A stretch of 64,000 bases of DNA from Sulfitobacter sp. DSM 110093 (GCF_022788715.1 NZ_CP085167.1:3370208-3434207); one strand, 5' to 3'. Counted from the stretch's first letter, positions 34,364 to 44,145 are shown. The notes: a model not told the origin generated them from the letters alone. Numbers and translations are program-made.

Positions 34364-35005
34364 TTACGGGCGAGACGACGCGAATGCGGTGGCTAATGCC
34401 CCTTCATTCGGACGTATTCTGTTGGCGCCAGCGGCCTGTTCGTACTGCATCCGGCCAACCCAAAGCACGCGGGCGGGCTTGTCAGTATTGTTTGACCAAG
34501 AATGCGGGCTGCTGCCGAGGTAATGCAGGCTGTCGCCGGGCTTCATGATATGCTCCCCCCCATCGACGACCTGCGCGATCTCTCCTTCAAGGATATAGAT
34601 CACTTCTTCGCCCTCATGCACGACTTCTTCCGAAGCATAGCCCGGTGGCACGTTCATGATGTAGGACGACAGTTCATGCCCCGGAAAATCCGCGCCAAGC
34701 TTTTCGTATTCGATCGAAGACCCTGACACGGCAAAGCGCTGACGTTCATCCGCGCGGGTCAGGCTGTCTTGGGTCTTGGGGGTATGGATGAAAAAGCTGA
34801 CTTCGACCTGCAACGCCACCGCGATCTGCGACAGGGTGCCCAGTGATGGCGTGGCCCTGCCCCGTTCAACTTGGCTCAGATAGCCAACCGACACGCCAGA
34901 GGCTTCGCCCAGCTGCTGCAATGTCAGGGACAAACGGTGGCGCTGCTTACGCATACGCGCGCCAAGTGTGGATACACTATCGCCATTGGCAGTTGGCAAA
35001 TTCAC
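34364..35005 (-). CDS. XRE-family regulator with C-terminal cupin domain (peptide operon)
   Basis: A 213-residue regulator: N-terminal XRE HTH (LSLTLQQLGEASGVSVGYLSQVERG near 26-50) and C-terminal cupin (EEVVHEGEEVIYILEGEIAQVVDG near 125-148, and PGDSLHYLGSSPHSW near 156-170) that probably binds a small ligand or metal. It lies 64 bases upstream of the dppA-like gene on the same strand, so it most likely controls the peptide transport/peptidase operon and itself. A GTTGA/TCAAC palindrome stands upstream of it. Confidence 0.88.
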   Translation of the reverse strand: MNLPTANGDSVSTLGARMRKQRHRLSLTLQQLGEASGVSVGYLSQVERGRATPSLGTLSQIAVALQVEVSFFIHTPKTQDSLTRADERQRFAVSGSSIEYEKLGADFPGHELSSYIMNVPPGYASEEVVHEGEEVIYILEGEIAQVVDGGEHIMKPGDSLHYLGSSPHSWSNNTDKPARVLWVGRMQYEQAAGANRIRPNEGALATAFASSRP

Positions 35006-35078
35006 CCTCCCCGTGAACAGCGGCCCGATCTAACGCCGGATATAGCCTTATGATGTATCGCTGTGTGAAATTAAAAAG

Positions 35079-35091
35079 GTTGAGGGTCAAC
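35079..35091. promoter_or_regulatory. Palindrome upstream of XRE-cupin gene
   Basis: GTTGA-GGG-TCAAC, a perfect five-base inverted repeat in AT-rich DNA, 74 bases before the regulator's start. Candidate autoregulatory site; short palindromes also arise by chance. Confidence 0.35.
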
Positions 35092-35155
35092 AATAATTTT
35101 TTTACCGAAAGGGCGCTGTGCCTAAAATTTCGGCACCACATCGGGCAAAATCATC

Positions 35156-35962
35156 TTATTCAAAGGACCTTAGCTGATCGTGGCCAATCCGCGCGAGTTC
35201 ACGCGCCGTCGGGTCAAGCGGGGCAAATGAAACGGTTAGCCCGCTGGGGTGCCAGTCGCACAGGCCGAATCCGGTGCCTTCGACGATACGCAGATCGCGC
35301 GTTTCTGTCAGGTCGATGGTGGAATGCAGCCCGTTAGAGATCACCACAGAAATGCCATGCCAATGGCTCACCCGGTTCACATGCACATGGCCCGACAAAA
35401 TCCCCGCGACGTGCTGACCTTTCAGCATTCCCGCCAAGCGCGCGCTGCTTGTCTCATCAAGACTGCCCCAAGCCAACGCATCAGGGTCAATGCGCGGCGG
35501 GTGGTGGATGACCAATAGCTTTGCCAGATCGGAATGGCGCTGTAACGCCGCCTCAAGAAACTCGAATTGCGGATCATCCAGCGCCCCGGCCACCTTACCC
35601 GGCACGCTGCTGTCCAACGCAATCACGTGTAGATCGCCGTGCTGTGCATCGTGGAAATAGGGCGCATCGGCCAGCCCCGGCGCAAAGACCGCGTTGAAAC
35701 CAGCGCGTTTGTCATGATTGCCAAGCGCCAGCACCAAAGGGGCGCGCAGATCGCTAAGAATGTCGCGCACTAACTCATAGCTTTCCCGGTCGCCTTGGTT
35801 GGTCAAATCACCGCTGGCCACCACGAAATCGGGCTGCGGCTGCATTGCGTTAATCACCTCAACCACGCGGCGCAGGGTGGCGGGGGTGTCACTTTGCAGA
35901 TGTGGATCGTTCAGATCGGGATGCGAGATGTGCAGGTCGGTCAGATGGACAAAGCGGGTCAT
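35156..35962 (-). CDS. Calcineurin-like metallophosphoesterase (CpdA/Icc type)
   Basis: A 268-residue dinuclear metal phosphoesterase. The motif series is complete: HLTDLHI (6-12), SGDLTNQGDRE near 50-60, LGNHDKR near 80-86, VIHHPPR near 150-156 and SGHVHVNRVSHWHG near 189-202. This arrangement fits class III cyclic-nucleotide phosphodiesterases and glycerophosphodiesterase-like enzymes. Its ATG overlaps the stop of the preceding ABC ATPase gene by four bases, so it belongs to the second ABC operon; it may act on the imported compound or an unrelated cyclic nucleotide. Confidence 0.82.
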   Translation of the reverse strand: MTRFVHLTDLHISHPDLNDPHLQSDTPATLRRVVEVINAMQPQPDFVVASGDLTNQGDRESYELVRDILSDLRAPLVLALGNHDKRAGFNAVFAPGLADAPYFHDAQHGDLHVIALDSSVPGKVAGALDDPQFEFLEAALQRHSDLAKLLVIHHPPRIDPDALAWGSLDETSSARLAGMLKGQHVAGILSGHVHVNRVSHWHGISVVISNGLHSTIDLTETRDLRIVEGTGFGLCDWHPSGLTVSFAPLDPTARELARIGHDQLRSFE

Positions 35963-36747
35963 GGGCGTACTCCTGCGGCTTTCAGCAGGGTTTTCGTATA
36001 AGGGTGCTTAGGGCTGCGCAACACGTCAGCGGCCACACCGCTTTCCAACGTCTTGCCGTGCTGTAGCACCAGCACCCGATCACAGATCGACGCCACCACC
36101 GCAAGGTCATGGCTGATAAAGACCATGCCAAGTCCCAGATCATCTTGCAGGTCCATCAAAAGGTTCAGGATCTGCGCCTGCACTGACACATCCAAGGCCG
36201 AGACCGCCTCATCCGCGACCAGCAGCGCGGGGCGGGTGATGATCGCGCGGGCGATGGCGACGCGTTGCCGCTGCCCGCCTGAGAACTCATGCGGATATTT
36301 GCTTGCGTCGGCAGGGTGCAGCCCGACCTGCTCCAAGGCTTCGGCGACGCGATGGGTGATATTCTCCGTCTCTCCGTTGGCGCGCAGTGGCTCTGCGATG
36401 GACCAGCCAATGCGGCGGCGCGGGTTGAGCGAGCCGAAAGGGTCTTGAAACACCATCTGAAAGCCGCGCCGCAGCTTGCGCAATTCCTCTGCGGTCAGGC
36501 CGTGCAGATTGCGGCCCTGAAACAGCACCTCCCCCGCGTCCGGAGCCTCAAACGCCATGATGAGCCGCGCCAAGGTCGATTTGCCCGAACCACTTTCGCC
36601 GACCACGCCCAAGGTCTCTCCGGCGTGCAGCGAAAATGCAGCCCCCTCCAATGCCGTCAGCACGGGTGCCCGGCGCAGCAGGCTTTGCCGTGGCAGCTTG
36701 TAGTGGCGGGTGAGGTTGCTGACTTCCAAGAGCGGCACCTCAGTCAT
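35959..36747 (-). CDS. Oligopeptide-type ABC transporter ATPase (DppF/OppF-like), second system
   Basis: ATPase subunit of 262 residues. Walker [10 protein letters not shown] near 48, Q-loop VFQDPFGSLNPRR near 98, signature FSGGQRQRVAIARAI near 152 and Walker B LLVADEAVSALD near 172. The Walker B has DEA in place of the usual DEP, which is tolerated. It lacks the ~60-residue cysteine-containing extension of the first system's DppF. It overlaps the preceding ATPase gene by eight bases and the phosphoesterase gene by four. Confidence 0.87.
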   Translation of the reverse strand: MTEVPLLEVSNLTRHYKLPRQSLLRRAPVLTALEGAAFSLHAGETLGVVGESGSGKSTLARLIMAFEAPDAGEVLFQGRNLHGLTAEELRKLRRGFQMVFQDPFGSLNPRRRIGWSIAEPLRANGETENITHRVAEALEQVGLHPADASKYPHEFSGGQRQRVAIARAIITRPALLVADEAVSALDVSVQAQILNLLMDLQDDLGLGMVFISHDLAVVASICDRVLVLQHGKTLESGVAADVLRSPKHPYTKTLLKAAGVRP

Positions 36748-37714
36748 GGCGTGCCTCCGTCAATAAGTGACAGGCAGCACCGCGCCCGACGTCGGTCTGC
36801 GTAAAGACCGGGCGCTGCGTGGCGCATTGGGGCAGTTCGACCGGACAGCGCCCTGCGAAACGGCAACCTTCGGGCAGACCATGCAGGGGCGGCACAGAAC
36901 CCGGGATGGTTGGTAGGCGCCGCCGTTTCCCATCGGCATCCCGTCCCGCCACACTGGCATCAGGCCGCGCGCCCAACAGACCCTTGGTATAGGGATGCGC
37001 GGGCGCGCCAAGCACCTCTGCCGTTGGACCGCGCTCCACGATATCGCCCGCATACATCACCACGATGTCTTCGGTGGCCCGCGCCACGGCAGCGAGGTCA
37101 TGGCTGATGAAAACCAGCGCCATCTCGCGCTCCCGCGCCAGCCGTTGCAGCAGATCGGTGATCCGCAGCGCCACATTGGCATCCAGCGCTGTGGTCGGTT
37201 CATCCGCGATCAGCAGCATGGGGTTACATGCCAAGGCCAGCGCGATCAGCACCCGCTGGCGTTGCCCGCCCGACATTTCATGGGGGAACTGCCGCAAGCG
37301 TTGGTCTGGGTCGGGAATGCCCACCTCTTCAAACAGGCTCAGCGCCCGTTTCCGCGCTTCGGCCCGACTGAGCCCCTCATGCAGACGCATCGGTTCCATC
37401 ACCGTATCGCCCACACGCCGCAGGGGGTTGAGCGCCGCCATCGGTTCTTGAAACACCATTGCCACCCGCCGGGCGCGCAGGTGCTGCCAATCCCGCTCCG
37501 ACGCGCTGGCCATATCACGCCCATCGATACTAAGCCGCCCGGTCAACTGCGCGCTGTCGGGAGCCATGCCCATCAGACACAACGCCAGCAACGTCTTGCC
37601 CGAACCGCTTTCCCCGACGATGCCAAGTTGATCCCCCCGCCGGATCACCAGATCAGCATCCCGCAGGGCCGCGGCATCGCCAAAATGAGCCGATAGGCTA
37701 AAAAGCTCAATCAT
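36740..37714 (-). CDS. Oligopeptide-type ABC transporter ATPase (DppD/OppD-like), second system
   Basis: ATPase subunit of 324 residues with Walker A GESGSGKTLL near 35, VFQEPMAALNPLRR near 88, signature MSGGQRQRVLIALALAC near 147 and Walker [13 protein letters not shown] near 166. The C-terminal extension (EGCRFAGRCPVELPQC) is present. It overlaps the permease gene before it by four bases and the next ATPase by eight, so all five ABC genes appear coupled. Confidence 0.88.
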   Translation of the reverse strand: MIELFSLSAHFGDAAALRDADLVIRRGDQLGIVGESGSGKTLLALCLMGMAPDSAQLTGRLSIDGRDMASASERDWQHLRARRVAMVFQEPMAALNPLRRVGDTVMEPMRLHEGLSRAEARKRALSLFEEVGIPDPDQRLRQFPHEMSGGQRQRVLIALALACNPMLLIADEPTTALDANVALRITDLLQRLAREREMALVFISHDLAAVARATEDIVVMYAGDIVERGPTAEVLGAPAHPYTKGLLGARPDASVAGRDADGKRRRLPTIPGSVPPLHGLPEGCRFAGRCPVELPQCATQRPVFTQTDVGRGAACHLLTEARHD

Positions 37715-38529
37715 CGCGCGCGCACCAATCGAGGGTCGGTAATATCGCGCAAGCCATCACCTAATAGGCCGAACCCCAGCACCGCCACGACGATGCAAAG
37801 CCCCGGATAGATCGCCAATTGCGGGGCTAGGTACATCAGCGTCTGCGCCTCCGACAACATGCGCCCCCAGCTCGATGCAGGCGGCTGCGCCCCAAGGCCA
37901 AGATAGCTCAGCGCCGCTTCGGCCAAGATCGCCACGGCAAATTCAATCGTCGCCTGCACGATGATCGCGGCGGCGATGTTCGGCAGGATGTGATCGCGGC
38001 TGATCGCGAAGCGCCCCCGCCCCGCCGCGCGTGCAGCGGCAACATAGTCTCGGGTCCATATCTGATTAGCCGAGGCGCGTGTCACGCGGGCGAAGATCGG
38101 GATGTTGATAAAGGAGATCGCCAGCACTGCATTGGTCAGCGACGGGCCAAAGACCGCCGCCAACATGATCGCAAACAAGAGCGCTGGAAAGGCAAAGCCC
38201 AGATCGGCCAAACGCATCACCGCATCCTCGACCCAGCCGCCCAGCGCCGACGCCAAAAGGCCCAGCGCCACACCAATGCTGCCGCCCAGCAGCACCGCCA
38301 CCAAGGCCACGGTCATCGAATTGCGTGCCGCCGCCATAAGCTGCGCCACGACATCGCGGCCCAGTTGATCGGTGCCCAGCCAATGCTCTGCCGAAGGCGG
38401 CGCGAATTTGGTCGAGATCGACATGGTCTGCGGGTCATGCGGGGTCCAGATCAACGACAGGGCCGCAACCCCGACCACTAAGCTGACCAGAACCGCACCC
38501 AGCAAGAAGTTCGCCGGAAGCCGCCTCAT
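37711..38529 (-). CDS. Oligopeptide-type ABC transporter permease (DppC-like), second system
   Basis: Permease of 272 residues, with an N-terminal helix at 8-28 (FLLGAVLVSLVVGVAALSLI) and about five more. LGTDQLGRDVVAQLMAAAR near 52-70 is the DppC signature; the EAA-type loop ARAAGRGRFAISRDHILPN is near 168-186. It overlaps the DppB-like gene by four bases. A relatively short periplasmic loop distinguishes it from the first system's DppC. Confidence 0.87.
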   Translation of the reverse strand: MRRLPANFLLGAVLVSLVVGVAALSLIWTPHDPQTMSISTKFAPPSAEHWLGTDQLGRDVVAQLMAAARNSMTVALVAVLLGGSIGVALGLLASALGGWVEDAVMRLADLGFAFPALLFAIMLAAVFGPSLTNAVLAISFINIPIFARVTRASANQIWTRDYVAAARAAGRGRFAISRDHILPNIAAAIIVQATIEFAVAILAEAALSYLGLGAQPPASSWGRMLSEAQTLMYLAPQLAIYPGLCIVVAVLGFGLLGDGLRDITDPRLVRAR

Positions 38530-39470
38530 GCCCGCGCCTTCAGCCGCGGGTCGATCACGACGTATAGCAGATCGACCACGAAATTCGCCGTTACTACGAT
38601 GGCGGCAAAAAGCATCACCAGCGCTTGGACAGTTGGCAGGTCCCGGTTCGCGATGGATTGAAAGATCAGCCGCCCAAGACCGGGCAAGTAAAAGACGTTT
38701 TCAATCACGATCGTCCCGGTCACGAGTGCCGCAAATTGCATGCCGACAATGGTGACGATCGGCACCAGCGCATTGGGCAGAACATGCCGCCACAATACCC
38801 GCCGCCGTGACAGCCCGCTCGCCCGCGCGGTGCGCACGAAATCCTGCCGCATTATCTCCAAAGCCGAAGACCGCGTGACCCGCGCCAGCACTGCCGATTG
38901 CACCAGCGCCAATGCGACCGTGGGCAGGATCAAAGACCGGATCGCCGCGATGGGATCAGACCAGCCCGCAAACCCGCCGGGCGGCAGCCAACGCAGCTTG
39001 ACGGCAAAAAGCATGACCAACAGGATCGACAGCCAAAATGCGGGGACCGCGATGCCCAATTGGCTGAGGAACATCACCCCCCAATCGCCCGGCCGCCGAT
39101 GCTGCGCGGCGGCGGTGATGCCAAGGCTTAGTGCCAGAACCAGTGTCACCAACATCCCTGCCACAGCAAGCGAGATGGTCATCGGTAGCCGCTCTGCGAT
39201 CAACTCAGACACGGGCACGCGGAAGGAATGGCTAAGGCCGAAATCCCCCCAAAGCGCATTCCACACCCACGACAGATAGCGCGTCATCAGCGGCTCATTC
39301 AGGCCAAGCTGTTTGCGCAATGCAGCGAGTGCATCATCACTGGCGTCCATCCCAAGGATCGTCAGCGCCGGGTCACCCGGCAGCACGTTCATGACGGCAA
39401 AAACCACCAGCGACACGGCCAGCAATGTAAGCACGAAACCAAGCGTGCGGCGAAGGAGGAAATATGCCAC
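38526..39470 (-). CDS. Oligopeptide-type ABC transporter permease (DppB-like), second system
   Basis: Permease of 314 residues, starting MAYFLLRRTLGFVLTLLAVS, a membrane helix, followed by NVLPGDPALTILGMDASDD (family signature near 28-46). The EAA-type loop ARASGLSRRRVLWRHVLPN is near 216-234. It begins 50 bases after the second binding-protein gene and overlaps the DppC-like gene by four bases. Confidence 0.87.
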   Translation of the reverse strand: MAYFLLRRTLGFVLTLLAVSLVVFAVMNVLPGDPALTILGMDASDDALAALRKQLGLNEPLMTRYLSWVWNALWGDFGLSHSFRVPVSELIAERLPMTISLAVAGMLVTLVLALSLGITAAAQHRRPGDWGVMFLSQLGIAVPAFWLSILLVMLFAVKLRWLPPGGFAGWSDPIAAIRSLILPTVALALVQSAVLARVTRSSALEIMRQDFVRTARASGLSRRRVLWRHVLPNALVPIVTIVGMQFAALVTGTIVIENVFYLPGLGRLIFQSIANRDLPTVQALVMLFAAIVVTANFVVDLLYVVIDPRLKARA

Positions 39471-39520
39471 CGGGTCAGGTCCAATGGCCGCGGCGCAAGG
39501 CGCACCGCAGCCGTTTTAGG

Positions 39521-41008
39521 TCAATTTGCGACGCTGACGCCCTTGAGAGGCATATAAAGGACAGGGGAAGACGTCCAATAGCCTTCGACCCCCTCGCGGA
39601 AGACACCCAGCAGCGGCATTTGAAACAGGAAACCATGCACCGATTGATCCGATAACATCTGCTGACCCTGCTGTAGCAATTCATCGCGCTTGGCAGAATC
39701 AACCTCGGTTTGGATCCGCTCCCAGAGCGCTGTCATCTCGGCATTGTCATAGCCATAGAAGTAATCTGGCCCCCGGGCAAAATTGCCCATGTCGTTGGGG
39801 CTGGTATGGGCGATGATCGTCATATCGTAGTTTTTCTTCTTATAGACCTCATCGATCCAAAAACCCCATTCGACATTCTCGACCTTGGCGTCGATCCCAG
39901 CCTCGGCCAACTGGTTTTGGATGATTTCTGCCGAACGGGTGGCATAGGGGAAGGGCGGCACGCGCAGGGTCATCGTTGCCCCGGCAGCGCCTGCATCCGC
40001 GAACATGGTTTCGGCTTTGGCGCTGTCGTGGGGGTATGCATCGGTCAGATCGACATAGGCGGTGCCATGCGGGGGGTAAAAGCTGCCGATGGGAACGGCT
40101 TGGCCATACATCGCGCCTTCGATGATTTCATCCCGGTCAATGGCGGTGGCGACGGCGCGGCGCACCTCAACATTGTCAAAGGGCGGTTTGGCGTTGTTCA
40201 TCGCAAGGATCACTTCGCCCTCGGTCGAGCCGACGTTGACGCGGAAGCGCGGGTCGGCTTCGAACTGCGGCAGCAATTCCGGCGCGGGGAAACCGGGAAA
40301 GGCGTCGAGTTCCTCGGCCATCATCGCCGCCGTAGCGGCAGCGGGGTCAGAAATGAAACGGAACACCACCTTATCCAGCGCCACATCAGCCGCGTCGCGG
40401 TGATCGGGGTTCTTGACCAAAGTCAGACGATCGCCACGGGTCCAACTGTCGAACTTGAAAGGGCCGGAGCCCACCGGGTTGTCGTTGTTGGCCTCCGCAC
40501 TCTCGGAAGCGACGATGGCGCTGTCGCCCTGCCCCATGTTGAACAGGAAGAACGCATCCTTGCCGCTGAGCGTGATTTCGACCGTCTGCGGATCAACGGC
40601 TTTCACGCTCGTGATCGGCTCGAAAATATCCTTGGAGGGGTTCACGCTCTCCTCACCCATAGCGCGGTCGAAGGAGAAGACCACATCCTCCGCGTCCAGT
40701 GCGCTGCCATCGTGAAACATCACGCCCTCGGCCAGATGGAACGTATAGGTCAACCCGTCCTCGGATACGTCCCACTTGGTGGCAAGATTGGGCTGCACTT
40801 CGCCGTTCTCGGCCACGGTGGTCAGCGATTCAAAGACGTTTTGCGTCATCATACTGTCGATGGAGGCGGTGGCATCCGCTGTCGGGTCAAGCGAGGTGGG
40901 TTCCTGCTGCATGCCGACAACAAGCTCAGCAGCGGTAGAGGCGGACGCCAGCAAGGCAAAGGCCAGTGTCAACGCGGGAAGCGGTTTGGTGAGGGGCAGG
41001 TCAAACAT
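39521..41008 (-). CDS. Periplasmic SBP family 5 protein, second system
   Basis: Receptor of 495 residues with a signal peptide at about 1-27 (MFDLPLTKPLPALTLAFALL, then ASASTAA before ELVVGMQQEP). ATKWDVSEDGLTYTFHLAEG near 76-95 and DNPVGSGPFKFDSWTRGDR near 178-196 are family signatures. It is clearly diverged from the first system's DppA and lacks the WTGDNGDPDNF motif, reading IIAHTSPNDMGNFARGPDYF near 410 instead. So the ligand is probably not a simple dipeptide. It leads the second ABC operon and is divergent from the flavoprotein gene at 41247. Confidence 0.87.
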   Translation of the reverse strand: MFDLPLTKPLPALTLAFALLASASTAAELVVGMQQEPTSLDPTADATASIDSMMTQNVFESLTTVAENGEVQPNLATKWDVSEDGLTYTFHLAEGVMFHDGSALDAEDVVFSFDRAMGEESVNPSKDIFEPITSVKAVDPQTVEITLSGKDAFFLFNMGQGDSAIVASESAEANNDNPVGSGPFKFDSWTRGDRLTLVKNPDHRDAADVALDKVVFRFISDPAAATAAMMAEELDAFPGFPAPELLPQFEADPRFRVNVGSTEGEVILAMNNAKPPFDNVEVRRAVATAIDRDEIIEGAMYGQAVPIGSFYPPHGTAYVDLTDAYPHDSAKAETMFADAGAAGATMTLRVPPFPYATRSAEIIQNQLAEAGIDAKVENVEWGFWIDEVYKKKNYDMTIIAHTSPNDMGNFARGPDYFYGYDNAEMTALWERIQTEVDSAKRDELLQQGQQMLSDQSVHGFLFQMPLLGVFREGVEGYWTSSPVLYMPLKGVSVAN

Positions 41009-41246
41009 GGGGCAGCACTCCTGTTGGCAGGAGCATCAATAGAACCGGCAGACCGGACGCCCCTTCATGACAGATTGCGCCGGGCGGGGCATCCGGTCAA
41101 CGGCTTTGCGGCTTGGGCGGAAAACTTCATGCAATTGCAACATACTGGCGGTTTTTCCCGCTGCCTCTTCCGGCCCTTAATTCGCCTGCATCCGCCCTTT
41201 TGCCCCGCAGCGGGCGGTGCTAGCCTTTGCGTAAAGGGGACCGAAC

Positions 41247-42377
41247 ATGAACACTTCCACCACCGGTTTCGATTGTATTGTCATTGGAGCGGGCATCGCT
41301 GGTGCGTCAGTCGCGGCTGAATTGGCCAGTGACCGCCGGATGCTGCTGCTAGAGCGCGAAAGCCAGCCCGGCTATCACACCACGGGCCGATCTGCAGCGC
41401 TGTTTACCGTAACCTATGGGCCGGATGTGATCCGCGCATTGTCCCGTGCCTCTGCCGCGTTCTTTAACGATCCGGCCAGCCCGCATTTGGACCACCCCCT
41501 GCTGGAGCCCCGCGGCGCGGTCTTTGTCGCGCGGCAGGATCAAAAATCCTCTCTCGCCCATACGGTTGAGGAACTGGGGCCGCATGTCACCCCGCTGACC
41601 GGCGCAGAGATCGAGACCCTCCTCCCGCTGCTGCGCAAGGGTTATGCCGCAGCCGGACTGCGCGATGGATCGGCGGCGGATATCGACGTGAATGGGCTGC
41701 ATCAACATTACCTCAAGTCGTTCCGCGCGGCGGGCGGCGTTCTGCAGACCAAGGCCGAGGTGCTGTCCCTGCGCAAAGACGAAGATTGGCAGGTTGACAC
41801 CTCGCAGGGCCAGTTTCACGCCCCGATTATCGTAAATGCAGCGGGTGCCTGGGCGGATGAGATCGCCACAATGGCGGGCCTCGCCCCCGTGGACCTGACT
41901 CCGAAACGCCGCACCGCACTGACCGTGGCCCCGCCTGAGGGCATGCTGCCAGACCGTTGGCCTATGGTGGTGGATATAGATGAGCAGTTCTACCTCAAGG
42001 CTGACGCGGGGAAGCTCTTAATTTCCCCAGCAGACGCGACCCCCTCTGTGCCCTGTGATGCGCAGCCCGAGGAGTTGGACGTGGCGATCTGTATTGACCG
42101 GATCGAAACGGCTTTTGACATCAGCCTGCGGCGGATCGAGAGCCGCTGGGCCGGGCTGCGTAGTTTTGTGCCGGATGGCGACCCCGTGGCGGGGTATGAT
42201 CCTAAAGGAGAAGGGTTCTTCTGGCTGGCGGGGCAAGGCGGTTATGGCATTCAAACCGCGCCCGCTTTGGCCCGCGCTGCCGCCGCTTTGGTGCGGGGCG
42301 AAGATATCCCCGGCGACATTGCCGCCGAGGGGGTTACTGCTGCAGCCCTTGCACGAGACCGCGAAGGGCTGGCTTAA
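41247..42377 (+). CDS. DAO-family flavoprotein resembling D-arginine dehydrogenase
   Basis: FAD-dependent amine/D-amino-acid dehydrogenase of 376 residues. [15 protein letters not shown] near 13-27 binds [21 protein letters not shown] near 41-58, [12 protein letters not shown] near 198-209, and [18 protein letters not shown] near 308-325 follow the P. aeruginosa D-arginine dehydrogenase pattern closely. Compared from memory with that enzyme, the carboxylate-binding Arg/Tyr positions are kept, but the His48 position is Leu (AALF) and the guanidinium-binding Glu87 position is Ala (PRGAV). D-arginine is thus unlikely to be the substrate. It is divergent from the second ABC operon; the stop overlaps the rlmN stop region. 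Confidence 0.83.
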   Translation: MNTSTTGFDCIVIGAGIAGASVAAELASDRRMLLLERESQPGYHTTGRSAALFTVTYGPDVIRALSRASAAFFNDPASPHLDHPLLEPRGAVFVARQDQKSSLAHTVEELGPHVTPLTGAEIETLLPLLRKGYAAAGLRDGSAADIDVNGLHQHYLKSFRAAGGVLQTKAEVLSLRKDEDWQVDTSQGQFHAPIIVNAAGAWADEIATMAGLAPVDLTPKRRTALTVAPPEGMLPDRWPMVVDIDEQFYLKADAGKLLISPADATPSVPCDAQPEELDVAICIDRIETAFDISLRRIESRWAGLRSFVPDGDPVAGYDPKGEGFFWLAGQGGYGIQTAPALARAAAALVRGEDIPGDIAAEGVTAAALARDREGLA

Positions 42378-43555
42378 CCGCCCATTCCAGCTTCGGCTTC
42401 GATCTGCTTGCGCGACTTGCGCGCGCGCTCTGTCGCCGATTTCAGCTGACCGCAAGCGGCCATGATATCTTCGCCACGCGGTTTGCGCACGGGCGATGCA
42501 TAGCCCGCGTTATAGACAATATCCGCAAAGGCGCGAATGCGATTGTTAGACGACCGCTCGTAAGGCGAACCGGGCCATTCGTTGAAGGGGATCAAATTGA
42601 TCTTGGCCGGGATGCCCTTGATCAACTCAACCAACCGATGCGCATCCTCGTCGCTGTCGTTCACGCCCTTCAGCATAACATATTCAAAGGTGATCCGCTC
42701 AGAATTGCTGACCTTGGGATAGGCCCGCAAGGCGTCGAGCAGTTCTTCGATGTTCCAACGCTTGTTGATCGGCACCAGCTTGTTGCGCACCTCGTCGGTG
42801 GTGGCGTGGAAAGACACGGCCAGTTGGCAGCCGATCTCGGCGGCGGTGCGATGGATTTCCGGCACAACGCCGGAGGTCGACAGCGTAATGCGGCGGCGCG
42901 AGAGCTGGATCCCCTCAGGGTCCATCGCGATTTTCATCGCGTCGCGCACGTTCTCAAAGTTATACAACGGCTCGCCCATGCCCATCAGCACGATATTGCT
43001 TAAAAGCCGGACATCATCAGTGCGGGTGCCGGTTTCGGGCCATTCATCCAGATCATCTCGCGCCACCATGACCTGACCGATAATCTCAGCGGCGGTCAGA
43101 TTGCGCACCAGTTTCTGCGTGCCCGTGTGGCAGAAGGAACAGGTCAGCGTGCAGCCGACTTGGCTGGACACACACAGCGTGCCGCGACCCTCTTCGGGGA
43201 TATAGACCACCTCAACCTCGTGCCCGCCCGCGATCCGCACAAGATACTTGCGCGTGCCGTCTTCGCTTTCCTGCCGGGTCACGACCTCGGGCACTTCGAT
43301 CACGAATTTCTCTGCCAATTCAGCGCGGTAGCCTTTGCTGAGGTTGGTCATGGAGTCGAAATCACGCACGCCCCACTGGTAAATCCATTGCCAGATTTGC
43401 CCCACCCGCATCTTCGCCTGTTTCTCAGGCGTGCCGTTTGCGATCAGGGTTTCGCGCATAGCGTCACGGGTCAGGCCGACAAGGTTGATCGGCCCCTCAG
43501 GTAACTTGCGGGGAAGGGTCATCACGTCTTGGGTGATGGGCGCGGAAGCGGACAT
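42374..43555 (-). CDS. rlmN: Dual-specificity 23S rRNA/tRNA adenine-C2 methyltransferase
   Basis: Radical-SAM methyltransferase that methylates A2503 of 23S rRNA and A37 of some tRNAs; 393 residues. The iron-sulfur motif [11 protein letters not shown] near 133-143 (CxxxCxxC), [12 protein letters not shown] near 187-198, and the C-terminal methyl-carrying cysteine in [12 protein letters not shown] near 366-377 are all present. An N-terminal extension of ~20 residues precedes the usual start. It overlaps the flavoprotein gene tail-to-tail by four bases. Confidence 0.96.
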   Translation of the reverse strand: MSASAPITQDVMTLPRKLPEGPINLVGLTRDAMRETLIANGTPEKQAKMRVGQIWQWIYQWGVRDFDSMTNLSKGYRAELAEKFVIEVPEVVTRQESEDGTRKYLVRIAGGHEVEVVYIPEEGRGTLCVSSQVGCTLTCSFCHTGTQKLVRNLTAAEIIGQVMVARDDLDEWPETGTRTDDVRLLSNIVLMGMGEPLYNFENVRDAMKIAMDPEGIQLSRRRITLSTSGVVPEIHRTAAEIGCQLAVSFHATTDEVRNKLVPINKRWNIEELLDALRAYPKVSNSERITFEYVMLKGVNDSDEDAHRLVELIKGIPAKINLIPFNEWPGSPYERSSNNRIRAFADIVYNAGYASPVRKPRGEDIMAACGQLKSATERARKSRKQIEAEAGMGG

Positions 43556-43644
43556 TTCAAAGACTCACAGGCTAGGGATGGGTCTCTATATAAGAAATGA
43601 CGCGATTTGCAAAAGGGTTTGGCCGCCCGGGCGTAGAGCCGCGC

Positions 43645-44145
43645 TCAATAGGTCTTTTTGCTCATCCGCAATTCACCCGTCGCCAGAACCGGCGCGGCAT
43701 CCAGACTGTCCACATTCAGCATCGCGGCCACCCGTTCCAATGAGGATACCAGCTGCGCCTGCTCCCAATCGGCGAGATCCGCAAAGGCACGGACGTAGCG
43801 TTGCTGCAAGGCATCAGGGGCTTCCTCCAACACATCCTCACCTTGGGAGGTCAGGGTGATGTTTGTCTGCCGACGGTCCTGCGCTGAGGGCAGCCGCGAC
43901 ACTAGCCCACGCGCCACCAGCTTATCCACCAGCGCGGTCACTGTCGCTTGGCTGACGCCCATCTGGTTGGCGAGGGTCTTGGCGGTTGGGTCTTTCTTCT
44001 CTCCAACGATCTGCAAAACGCGCAACTGTGCCGGGGTCACCCCAGCCGCTTGCGCCAAATCGCGGGCATAAAGCTCTGTGGCCCGTAAAATGCGGCGTAA
44101 AGCGATCAAACTCTCGTCGACCCGGTCAGGATGTTTTTGCGTCAT
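43645..44145 (-). CDS. ectR: MarR-family regulator, probable EctR-type controller of ectoine synthesis
   Basis: A 166-residue MarR protein: winged HTH with TAKTLANQMGVSQATVTALVDKLVARGLV near 54-82 (in two parts) and the wing motif PSAQDRRQTNITLT near 85-98. It is divergent from ectABC-ask across a 234-base gap containing two palindromes. MarR-type EctR/CosR proteins repress ect operons at low osmolarity in methylotrophs and vibrios, and the position fits that role. The symbol is by context and not by close sequence recognition. Confidence 0.78.
   Translation of the reverse strand: MTQKHPDRVDESLIALRRILRATELYARDLAQAAGVTPAQLRVLQIVGEKKDPTAKTLANQMGVSQATVTALVDKLVARGLVSRLPSAQDRRQTNITLTSQGEDVLEEAPDALQQRYVRAFADLADWEQAQLVSSLERVAAMLNVDSLDAAPVLATGELRMSKKTY

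Noticed and set aside
39710..41320. Plus-strand open frame (536 codons) opposite the second binding-protein gene
   Set aside because: Antisense shadow; it would also run through the real flavoprotein start.
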